Positions 1 through 7,089 of a stretch of 7,984 nt of DNA are shown piece after piece. The stretch lies in NCBI GenBank assembly GCA_036276735.1, contig DASUOH010000032.1, forward strand, positions 1 to 7,984, given 5' to 3'. The translations under genes and the position numbers were made by a program. This DNA is from VRUE01 sp036276735. GTDB taxonomy: Bacteria; Actinomycetota; Thermoleophilia; Solirubrobacterales; 70-9. Position 1 is the first letter of the stretch, and the number at the start of each line of letters is the position of its first letter. The notes under the pieces are model-generated. The model was not told the DNA's origin. It made no database searches and saw nothing but the letters and a program-made list of their open reading frames with translations.

Positions 1-1
1 G

Positions 2-532
2 ACTGGTACATCGCCCAAGGGCGCCCACTTTACCCACAACGGCGAACCAGTCACCCAAAACACTCCGGTCCAGTTCACAGGCACAGCGGCCTTCAAAGCT
101 GGCGGCAGTGGGGTGCATTGCACAACTGTCCATATCCATGCTGTGCTCAAAGCCAAAGGCACAGGCACAGTTACGAAATTCGAAGGCACACATTGCACAA
201 CGACCGGCGCAAACCCGGGGCTCCCGACCCACGCGACCCCAGAAGGCCTGCCGTGGACGATTGACGCTGCTCCCGGTGGCGTGGCGACAATTAACAACGT
301 TAAAATCCACAACAGCGTCCGTCACCCGCTCGATACAACGATCGAGATCGGCACAAACACATTGACCGGGGAAGCGAGCGCGGAAATCGGCGGGACAGAC
401 GCCATCCTGAATGTTGGGCCTAACGGCATCCTCGTCAACCACGAAGTGGAAGCCGAAGTCGAAGGCACCCTGACAATCACGAAAACAGGCACCGAAGAAC
501 ACACAGATATCGGTACCGCGGCGACACCTTAA
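2..532 (+). CDS. Thr/Gly-rich beta-type protein of unknown function, C-terminal part (5' truncated)
   Basis: The reading frame is open to the left edge of the window and ends at TAA 530-532, giving 176 residues of a C-terminal part; the true start lies outside the window. I do not recognise a named family. The protein is rich in Thr, Gly, Ile and Val in alternating patterns typical of secreted beta-sandwich proteins. It has only two cysteines, both in an HCTT context (partial-protein residues 40 and 65), which could form a disulfide. A short LPWTID segment lies near residue 90. The wording resembles small secreted hypothetical proteins I recall from Thermoleophilia, but that is memory and not a search. 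Codon use is unlike the genes downstream: 17 of 34 Thr codons are ACA, and hand-counted GC in lines 121-180 and 301-360 is about 47-52 percent. A strong hairpin follows the stop codon. Coding status is fairly sure; function is unknown. Confidence 0.72.
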   Translation, partial: TGTSPKGAHFTHNGEPVTQNTPVQFTGTAAFKAGGSGVHCTTVHIHAVLKAKGTGTVTKFEGTHCTTTGANPGLPTHATPEGLPWTIDAAPGGVATINNVKIHNSVRHPLDTTIEIGTNTLTGEASAEIGGTDAILNVGPNGILVNHEVEAEVEGTLTITKTGTEEHTDIGTAATP

Positions 533-569
533 AAGGGTGCGTTCGTAAAATCGGCTGATGTCAAGCCAC

Positions 570-604
570 ATGCAAGGGGCCGCGTTTTGCGCGGCCCCTT
601 GCAT
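570..604 (+). terminator. Perfect 15-bp hairpin, probable transcription terminator
   Basis: Left arm ATGCAAGGGGCCGCG (570-584), loop TTTTG (585-589) and right arm CGCGGCCCCTTGCAT (590-604) form a perfect stem beginning 38 bases after the preceding stop codon. There is no T-run after the stem, so this is not a textbook intrinsic terminator. T-less GC-rich hairpins are common as presumed terminators in actinobacteria. It separates the upstream gene from the promoter at 636-664, which fits termination. It could act on either strand, or protect a 3' end from decay. Confidence 0.65.
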
Positions 605-635
605 AGACGCTCGACGCCGAACACTGATGATGTCC

Positions 636-664
636 TTGACAAGTCCATCAACGTACCCTAGGGT
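636..664 (+). promoter_or_regulatory. Sigma-A-like promoter for the three-gene operon
   Basis: A perfect -35 box TTGACA (636-641) is followed, after exactly 17 bases, by TAGGGT (659-664). This fits the TAnnnT form of the -10 box usual in high-GC actinobacteria. Transcription would start near 670-672, leaving an untranslated leader of about 60 bases before the start codon at 731. The -10 box overlaps a 10-base perfect palindrome ACCCTAGGGT (655-664), which could be chance or a regulator site. Confidence 0.6.
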
Positions 665-716
665 CGTCGGTGCCCGTCCAGGGGAAGCAGGCGCCTGATG
701 TCGGGTCGAGCTAACA

Positions 717-725
717 GGGGGGAAA
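717..725 (+). promoter_or_regulatory. Ribosome binding site deciding the start at 731
   Basis: A GGGGGG run followed by AAA lies 8 bases before ATG 731 and can pair with the 3' end of 16S rRNA using one G-U pair. The alternative in-frame ATG at 698 has only a GGGG at 681-684, 13 bases away, and a 10-base palindrome CAGGCGCCTG (688-697) directly in front of it. The ATG at 731 also starts a clean signal peptide. Confidence 0.5.
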
Positions 726-730
726 CGGGA

Positions 731-3127
731 ATGAAGACAAAGATCTTGGCAGTACTCTGCGGCTGCGTGGTCGGTTGGCAGACGTTTGCCGGCCAGGCGC
801 TCGCCGCGCCCGTACCGGGCGACGGCTGTCCCAACGGCCACATCCGCAAGGCCCAGGGAACCTCCCATCTCCCCGATTGCATGGCGCTGGAGATGGTCAG
901 CCCCCCGCAGAAGGATGGCCAGGCGGCGAGGATCGCCACGCCCACCCTTGAGGCGGGGACCAGATCCCCGGAATTCGGCGGAATCTCGCCCGACGGAAAT
1001 CGGGTTTTCTTCATCTCTCTGGGTGCCTTAGGGGGGACGCCCGCGCTGCTGCGGGTCTCCGGCGACCCCTACGTGGCATCTCGCGACGCCGCCGGGCAGC
1101 AATGGATTACCTCGCCGACCAGCCCGGCGAACGGGATGGCCTTTGGCGCGCGCAGTGCCCACCCGCTGGCGTTTTCGGCTGACTTCGCCAGCTGGTTCCA
1201 AATGGCCGCGAGCGAATCAGAGTTTTTCTCGGGCCTTGGACGGGTCTTCCGCGGCTCCGTCGACAGCACCCAGTTCACGGACTTTTCTCCTCTGCTCACG
1301 CCTTTCGATCCCATCCCGGTGGGCGAGACGCCTTTCGACACCATCGGCAACTCGTTGCCGCGGGGCGCGTCTGCGGACTTCTCGACCTTCGTTTTCCAGC
1401 CTGGCCCGGAAAAACGCCCTACGAGGTACTTCTCCGGCGACCCCATACCGGCCGGAGCTGGTAGCGAGCGGAACCGCTATGTGGCCCGTCGCGCTTCAGG
1501 GCTCGAACCGACGCTGAGCCTGCTCGCTCGCGATGGCGCCGGCAAGGTTTGGGGTGGAAACTGCGGTGCAAACATAGCGGGGGGGGACGGCGCAATTGGG
1601 ACCAGCAGTCGGGGCGCTATATCAGCCGATGGCTCACGCATCTACTTCACGACCCGGCCGGGCCAGCCCTTCGACTCTGCCGCCGGGGAAGGCCCCGTCT
1701 GCAGCACCGCGAGCAAATTGCGGATCATGCTCCGGGAGGAGACTTCCTCGGGCCTTCAGACCGAAGAGCTCTTCGCGTCCGAGTGCGACCGCGTGGCAAA
1801 TCTACCCTCAGTGCCGGCATGCGGCACCGCCGGGCCGACCGGCAAACCGCTCCCAGACGCCGATGACTCCTACCAGGGAGCCTCGGTCGACGGCTCGAAG
1901 GTCTACTTCATCAGCTCCCGGCAGCTGACCGACTCCGACACCAATGGCCTTGAAGGCTTCGGTCTCCCCGGGACCTGCAGCGGCTTCTTCATCGGCGGCT
2001 GCGACCTCTACCTCTACGACGCCGACGAGGAGGAGGGCGAACGGTTGACCCAGATAACCGCCTCGGGGACCGGCACCGTGGTACCGAAGGTGGTCACCTT
2101 CTCGGGCGACGGGTCTCGTCTCTACTTCATCTCGACCCAGGTGCTTACCACCGAGCCGGGCCCGGGAGGAAAAACCCCTGTCGCCGGACAGGGCAACCTC
2201 TACCTCTGGGACGCCGAGGCCGAAGGGCTCTCCTTCGTTGCCACTATCGGCTCGGGGGCGGTGCCGAACAGTCAACTCAATGCATGGGCGGTGCCCGTGC
2301 TCGGCGAAGATCATCACAACCTCGGCGTCGGCGGCGACGGGCGATGGCTCGTCTTCACCTCCGCCGCCGCTCTGACCGCCGACGACACCGACGGCTCGAA
2401 AGTCGACATCTTCCGCTACGACGCCGAGACCGAGTTGCTCAACCGCGTGTCCAAGGCGGCTCCGGACGGCTCGGACAGCGGCGCCTTCGACGTCACGGTT
2501 GGCCCGCGCCTCGGGTTCCCGGGGCAGAGCGCGACGAATGTGGCCGCGAGCCCCGAATACCTAACCCGAGGCCGCTGGGTGAGCGAGAACGCCGAGGTGA
2601 TCGCCTTCAAGAGCGCCGAGGCTCTCGTTCCGCAGGATGCCAACACCGTCCGCGACTCCTACCTGTGGCGGGACGGCGAGCTGGTGCTCCTCCCCGGCAC
2701 CTCCGATCCGGCGAATGTCCTCGTCGACCAGCCGCTTGTCTCGATGGACGGCCAGACGGTCGCCTTCCAGTCCGCTCAGCGGCTCTTACCCAGGGATGGC
2801 GACACGGCGATCGACGTCTACGCGCTCCGGCCCGGTGGTGGCTTCCCAGAGCCGCCGGCGCCTCAGCCCTGCCAGCCTGATGGCGACGAGGGCTGCCAGG
2901 GTCCAGCCGCCCCAGCCCCTGCTGAGTCCAATGCCGCCAGCTCGGCCATCCAGGGGCGTGGCAACCTCAGCGCCGGCCGCAGCTGCGCTGCCCTCTCTCG
3001 CCGCGCGACCCGCTTGTCGCGCCGCGCCAAAGCTCGCCCGCGCTCCAGCCGCCTCGCCAAGCGGGCCGAGCGCGCCGGCGACGCCGCCAAGCGCTGTCGG
3101 CGCGCTAACCGGAGGGGAGCCCGATGA
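731..3127 (+). CDS. Secreted PD40/TolB-like beta-propeller protein with Arg-rich C-terminal tail
   Basis: Predicted 798 residues from ATG 731; an in-frame ATG at 698 would add 11 residues. Residues 1-25 form a signal peptide (MKTK, hydrophobic core, GQALA cut before APV), so the protein is exported. The mature start has Cys33 and an LPDC segment (Cys50) followed by ALEMVSPPQKDG, wording I recall as the opening of PD40-repeat proteins in Thermoleophilia. Propeller blades are seen as repeated xSxDGxxxxFxS units: ISPDGNRVFFIS (85), ISADGSRIYF (297), ASVDGSKVYFIS (384), FSGDGSRLYFIS (457), VGGDGRWLVFTS (533), a degenerate VSENAEVIAFKS (617) and VSMDGQTVAFQS (670). Several carry LT-DxDTxG-type loops followed by D-Y/R-Y-D segments. 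From about 705 a Pro-rich linker (Cys714, Cys722) leads to an Arg/Ala tail with Cys752 and Cys789. PD40/TolB-like propellers usually bind proteins or ligands; no catalytic motif is seen. First gene of a probable operon. The exact role is unknown. Confidence 0.85.
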   Translation: MKTKILAVLCGCVVGWQTFAGQALAAPVPGDGCPNGHIRKAQGTSHLPDCMALEMVSPPQKDGQAARIATPTLEAGTRSPEFGGISPDGNRVFFISLGALGGTPALLRVSGDPYVASRDAAGQQWITSPTSPANGMAFGARSAHPLAFSADFASWFQMAASESEFFSGLGRVFRGSVDSTQFTDFSPLLTPFDPIPVGETPFDTIGNSLPRGASADFSTFVFQPGPEKRPTRYFSGDPIPAGAGSERNRYVARRASGLEPTLSLLARDGAGKVWGGNCGANIAGGDGAIGTSSRGAISADGSRIYFTTRPGQPFDSAAGEGPVCSTASKLRIMLREETSSGLQTEELFASECDRVANLPSVPACGTAGPTGKPLPDADDSYQGASVDGSKVYFISSRQLTDSDTNGLEGFGLPGTCSGFFIGGCDLYLYDADEEEGERLTQITASGTGTVVPKVVTFSGDGSRLYFISTQVLTTEPGPGGKTPVAGQGNLYLWDAEAEGLSFVATIGSGAVPNSQLNAWAVPVLGEDHHNLGVGGDGRWLVFTSAAALTADDTDGSKVDIFRYDAETELLNRVSKAAPDGSDSGAFDVTVGPRLGFPGQSATNVAASPEYLTRGRWVSENAEVIAFKSAEALVPQDANTVRDSYLWRDGELVLLPGTSDPANVLVDQPLVSMDGQTVAFQSAQRLLPRDGDTAIDVYALRPGGGFPEPPAPQPCQPDGDEGCQGPAAPAPAESNAASSAIQGRGNLSAGRSCAALSRRATRLSRRAKARPRSSRLAKRAERAGDAAKRCRRANRRGAR
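3111..3126 (+). promoter_or_regulatory. Strong Shine-Dalgarno and ATGA overlap: alternative start of the giant gene
   Basis: GGAGG (3111-3115) sits 8 bases before ATG 3124, which overlaps the upstream stop codon TGA as ATGA. This is a classic translational-coupling arrangement. Starting here would put a 21-residue Pro-rich extension in front of the signal peptide encoded from 3187. Either it is a real alternative start, or it reloads ribosomes that then use the second site. Confidence 0.4.
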
Positions 3128-3172
3128 GCTGCCCCGCTGAGAAGCCACCCACCCCGCCTTCGCAGACAACAA

Positions 3173-3177
3173 AGGAG
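3173..3177 (+). promoter_or_regulatory. Ribosome binding site for the giant secreted protein
   Basis: AGGAG within AAAGGAGAT lies 9 bases before ATG 3187. This canonical Shine-Dalgarno supports 3187 as the main start, and the protein then opens with a normal-length signal peptide. Confidence 0.7.
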
Positions 3178-3186
3178 ATCTCAGAC

Positions 3187-6100
3187 ATGCCGGTTGAGAG
3201 CAAGTTCGCCCTGCGCACCAGGGCCGTGGTGCTCGCGTTCGCCGGGGCGGCGCTCCTCCTAGCCGCCGGCCTGATGCCCGCCGGTGCGCTTGCGGCCCCG
3301 GTGTTCGAGGTCACCCTCACTCGCGACGTGGACGTATTGCCCGTCGTGCACCGCAGCGACCAGCGGGTTGACTACGACTTCACGGTGACCAACGTCGGAT
3401 CAAGCCTGGCAGAGCCTGGCGACACCATTACCTGCGAGCCCAAAAGCTCGTCGGTGAGCGGTGGCGGCGCCCCGGTCTACTCCTACGAGTGGCGGCGCAA
3501 CGGTCAGCTGATCTCAGGTGAGACCAATTCTACCTACACCGTGAATGCTGCCGACGCAGGGACGGTTGTCCAGTGTCAGGTGACGGCGAGAAACAGCGTT
3601 CCAGATGTCAATACGGGTGGCTTCCCAGGGACTTCCGGGACGTCGAATCCAGGAATTGTCGTTACGCCCGAGCCTCTCAGTCCTCCACCTGTTCCACCGA
3701 CGGAAATTCCGCAGCCAACTCCCGAAGGCCCGATCGCTGGCACGACGGTGACGTGCGTAACCGGTACGTGGGGAGGTGTCAGTGAGCCGTTCGAATTCCA
3801 GTGGTACGTTAATGGTGCCATCGTACCGGGACAGACCGGACCTACCTATACCGTACAAGCGGCCGACGTCCCCGGTGAGATCCAGTGCGCTGTGACTGGT
3901 TCCAACTCAGAAGTCGCCGTCACCAGATTCTCCAATCGCAGGCCGACTAGTCCTGCCCCCAGCCCACGCGCGCCCTTTAACGTGTCGCCAACTCTCAACA
4001 GTCCGCACTCGACCACGGGACTCGTGAGGGCCGAACTTCAACTGCCGGCCGGCGCTGGCACCTTCGTCGAGCGCTTCTACAATCCCAACGAGGGTCAGGA
4101 CAAACAGACGGCGACGTCGAACCCAGGTGGCTGGTCCTGCACGGCGCTGCCTCCCTCCGGGGCGCAACCGGCCAAGGCAATATGCGAGCGGTCCGATCCG
4201 CTCACTCCCGGGTCGTCGTACCCGCCCTTCGCGGTGGCTGTGGCGCTCGGCACCGACGCCCCCGACATAGCGGTGGCCACCGCCACCGTGTCGGGCGGCG
4301 GGACGGCGAGCCCAGCCACCGCCGTCAGTGAGTTCACCTTCGCCCCGGCCAAGCCGTTCGGGATCGAAGCCTTCGAGACCTCCGTGCCCGACGAGCTCGG
4401 CGCCCCCTACACCCAGGCGGGGGGCCACCCGTTCTCCGCCGGCGCGGCTTTCTCGTTCAACAAGTGGCGGGAGCGAACCCCAGAGAGCGCTGGAAATAAA
4501 TTCAAGCCGGTCGGACGGACCAAGACGGTCCGCACTGAGACCCCGCGTGGGTTCGTCGGCAACGCGCTGGCGATCGAGGAGCGCTGCCCGTCGGCGGAAG
4601 ACGTCATTCTGCGCAAATGCCCGGTCGAAAGCGCCGTTGGCGGTATCGAGCTCGTTTTTGCCGATGGCGGTGCGGGGGGTCTGATCGGTCCGATCATCTA
4701 TGCGATCGAGCCCGAATTCGGCCGCCCTGCGCAGTTTGCCTTCACCGAGTCGGTTGTCAATGGGTTGTATACCTTCTACCCGCGCCTGCGGCCCGAGGAC
4801 GGCTATGCGATCACGCTGGAGTCGGCACCGCTGCCAGCGTCCTTCCCGACCATCCTCGCGGTCGACGCGGTGGTGTGCGGCTTCGGAGTTGCCACGAAAT
4901 TGCCCGGGCCGATTTTCGACCGCTGTAAGGGTCGCACGGATCCGACCGCCAATCCGAAGCCGCTGATAACCGTTCCAACCCGCTGCGACGGCCCGCCGCC
5001 GACGACCAGGCTCGCGATCGACAGCTGGGAGAACCCCGGCGAGTTCGTCAGCGCGACCTTCAGCGACCCGCCGCTGACCGGCTGCGAGAAAGTCAAGTTC
5101 GAACCGGAGATGGCACTCGAGCCGACCTCCAACCAGGCCGACTCGCCGACCGGGATGGACGTCGAGATCTTCATGCCGACCGACGGCCTCGAGTCGAAGA
5201 CCGGGATCTCCCAGGCCAACCTGAAGCGGGTCAGCGTGAAGCTCCCCGAGGGGATGGCGGTCAACGCGTCGGCCGGGCACGGACTCGAGGCCTGCACGGC
5301 GGCCCACGTCGGGATCGATCCCAATACCGGCGTGCCCGACGACCAGGAAGCCAGCTGCCCGGACTCCTCGAAGATCGGCACGATCGCGATCACCACGCCG
5401 CTGATCGAGGAAAAACTGACCGGCGACGTCTTCATCGCCAAGCAGGGCAAAGACAATCCGTTCGACTCCAACATCGCCCTCTACATGGTCTTCTCGTCGA
5501 AAAAAGACGGGATCACGATCAAGCTTGCCGGCGAGGTGAGGCCCGATCCCCAGACCGGCCAGATGGAGATCGTCTTCGACGAGAACCCCGAAGCGCCGTT
5601 CTCGAGCGTCGAGATGCACTTCCCGCAGGGACCGCGCTCGCCGTTGCTCAACCCGCCCAGCTGCGGCACCCACAAGATCGAAGCCGTCCTGACCCCCTGG
5701 ACGGGAGGCGCCCCGGTCGTGCAGAACAGCTTCTTCCAGGTGACCGAGGGGCCGGGCGGTGGGCCATGTCCGTCGGGAGGCCTCGACGCGAGCCTGACGG
5801 CTGGCGTCAGCAACCCGATCGCCGGGCAGACCAGCGACTTCATGATGCGCCTCAGCCGCCCGGACGGCAGCCAGCGCTTCAAGTCGCTGACCCTGACCCC
5901 GCCGCTCGGGCTGACGGCATACCTGAAAGGGGTCCCCTACTGCCCGGATAGCGTGCTCGGGTCGATCTCGGGCGCTCCTGAGGCCGGCCAGGGGGAGATC
6001 GACAGCCCCTCCTGCCCGGCGGCGAGCCGGATCGGCACCGCCTCCGCCGGGGCCGGGGCCGGGCCCGACCCGCTCTACGTGGAGACCGGCAAGGCCTACC

Positions 6101-7089
6101 TCGCCGGCCCCTACAAGGGTGCTCCGCTCTCGATTGCGGTGGTGACGCCGGCGGTCGCGGGGCCCCTCGACCTCGGCAACGTCGTCATCCGCAACGCGGT
6201 GCACATCAACCCCGAGACCGCGCAGATCAGGGTCGTCTCCGACGAGATCCCGAGGATCCTGCACGGCGTCCTGCTGAACATCCGCGACATCCGGGTGAAC
6301 ATCGACCGACCCGACTTCACCCTCAACCCGACCAGCTGCGCTGAGAAGCAGGTCGGCGTGGACGTGAGCGGCGAGCACGGCGGCTTCGCCTCGCTTGCCG
6401 ACCGCTTCCAGGTGACCGACTGCGCCAGCCTCGGCTTCAAGCCGCGAATGGCGCTGCGCCTCTTCGGCGGCACCGGACGTGGTGCCTACCAGGGCGTCAG
6501 AGCCGTCGTCCGCCCGCGCCCGGGAGAGGCCAACATCTCCAGCACCGTGGTGCGCTTCCCGCGCTCTGCCTTCGTCGCTCAGGAGCACATACGGACGATC
6601 TGCACCAGGGTGCAGTTCGCTGCCGACAAATGCCCGAAAGGCTCGATCTACGGCAGGGCGATCGCCCGGAGCCCGCTGATCGACTACCCGCTGCGGGGCA
6701 ACGTCTACCTGCGCTCCTCTGACAACGAGCTGCCCGACGCGGTGGCCGACCTGAGGGGCCCCGCCCACCAGCCGGTCCGGATAGAGGTGGCGGTCAGGAA
6801 CGACTCGGTCGGGGGAGCGCTGCGAAACACGGTCCTGAGCGCCCCGGACGCTCCTGTCTCCTTCTTCCGCCTGCAGCTCTTCGGCAAGGAGAAGGGGCTG
6901 ATCGTCAACTCGAGGAACGTCTGTCGGGGAGCGAACGAGGCGACCGTCGTCATGGGCGCCCACAACGGCCGGCGGTCGACTCAACGCACCCCCGTCTTCA
7001 ACCGCCGCTGTGCCAAGCAGCGGCGGGCGAAGCGCAGTGCGCACCGCTCGCAGGCGCAGGCCGCGCGCCACGGCGGGCGTGCGGGCTAA
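3187..7089 (+). CDS. Giant secreted modular protein: two Ig-like domains, DUF11-like domain, four CPxxSxxG repeats, basic tail
   Basis: Predicted 1300 residues from ATG 3187 (1321 if ATG 3124 is used). Residues 1-36 are a signal peptide ending AGALA, cut before APV. Domains, with approximate boundaries: a short beta segment (37-75); Ig-like 1 (76-140; Cys83, Trp102, Cys130); a Pro-rich linker; Ig-like 2 (181-250; Cys190, Trp206, Cys234); and a DUF11-like/TIGR01451-type domain (262-385) with GGWSC (Cys318), Cys333 and DPLTPGSSYPP. Four divergent repeats follow, marked by CPVESAVG (478), CPDSSKIG (724), CPAASRIG (943) and CPKGSIYG (1149). Each has another Cys 10-24 residues earlier and a following G-x-[VAI]-[FY]-type strand. 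A basic tail (1251-1300, Cys1275) ends the protein. Family members I recall from Thermoleophilia share the TQAGxHPF (409) and SPTGMDV wording. No catalytic motif is seen; an adhesive or surface-structural role is inference. GC is lower over the Ig part than in the later repeats. Confidence 0.86.
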   Translation: MPVESKFALRTRAVVLAFAGAALLLAAGLMPAGALAAPVFEVTLTRDVDVLPVVHRSDQRVDYDFTVTNVGSSLAEPGDTITCEPKSSSVSGGGAPVYSYEWRRNGQLISGETNSTYTVNAADAGTVVQCQVTARNSVPDVNTGGFPGTSGTSNPGIVVTPEPLSPPPVPPTEIPQPTPEGPIAGTTVTCVTGTWGGVSEPFEFQWYVNGAIVPGQTGPTYTVQAADVPGEIQCAVTGSNSEVAVTRFSNRRPTSPAPSPRAPFNVSPTLNSPHSTTGLVRAELQLPAGAGTFVERFYNPNEGQDKQTATSNPGGWSCTALPPSGAQPAKAICERSDPLTPGSSYPPFAVAVALGTDAPDIAVATATVSGGGTASPATAVSEFTFAPAKPFGIEAFETSVPDELGAPYTQAGGHPFSAGAAFSFNKWRERTPESAGNKFKPVGRTKTVRTETPRGFVGNALAIEERCPSAEDVILRKCPVESAVGGIELVFADGGAGGLIGPIIYAIEPEFGRPAQFAFTESVVNGLYTFYPRLRPEDGYAITLESAPLPASFPTILAVDAVVCGFGVATKLPGPIFDRCKGRTDPTANPKPLITVPTRCDGPPPTTRLAIDSWENPGEFVSATFSDPPLTGCEKVKFEPEMALEPTSNQADSPTGMDVEIFMPTDGLESKTGISQANLKRVSVKLPEGMAVNASAGHGLEACTAAHVGIDPNTGVPDDQEASCPDSSKIGTIAITTPLIEEKLTGDVFIAKQGKDNPFDSNIALYMVFSSKKDGITIKLAGEVRPDPQTGQMEIVFDENPEAPFSSVEMHFPQGPRSPLLNPPSCGTHKIEAVLTPWTGGAPVVQNSFFQVTEGPGGGPCPSGGLDASLTAGVSNPIAGQTSDFMMRLSRPDGSQRFKSLTLTPPLGLTAYLKGVPYCPDSVLGSISGAPEAGQGEIDSPSCPAASRIGTASAGAGAGPDPLYVETGKAYLAGPYKGAPLSIAVVTPAVAGPLDLGNVVIRNAVHINPETAQIRVVSDEIPRILHGVLLNIRDIRVNIDRPDFTLNPTSCAEKQVGVDVSGEHGGFASLADRFQVTDCASLGFKPRMALRLFGGTGRGAYQGVRAVVRPRPGEANISSTVVRFPRSAFVAQEHIRTICTRVQFAADKCPKGSIYGRAIARSPLIDYPLRGNVYLRSSDNELPDAVADLRGPAHQPVRIEVAVRNDSVGGALRNTVLSAPDAPVSFFRLQLFGKEKGLIVNSRNVCRGANEATVVMGAHNGRRSTQRTPVFNRRCAKQRRAKRSAHRSQAQAARHGGRAG

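Noticed and set aside
698..730. Upstream in-frame ATG for the propeller gene
   Set aside because: It has a poorly spaced ribosome binding site and would put a Ser/Arg/Gly-rich stretch in front of a complete signal peptide that starts at 731.
1808..2317. Minus-strand frame inside the propeller gene
   Set aside because: Antisense shadow of the PD40 repeats; its Val/Glu/Gly-rich translation mirrors the Asp/Gly/Ser/Leu codons of the sense gene and has no export signal or domain.
7010..7078. Upstream GTG starts (7010, 7037) for the lipoprotein
   Set aside because: They would place up to 23 mostly Arg-rich residues, overlapping the coding tail of the giant gene, in front of a normal lipoprotein signal; no good Shine-Dalgarno supports them. 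Not excluded, only less likely.
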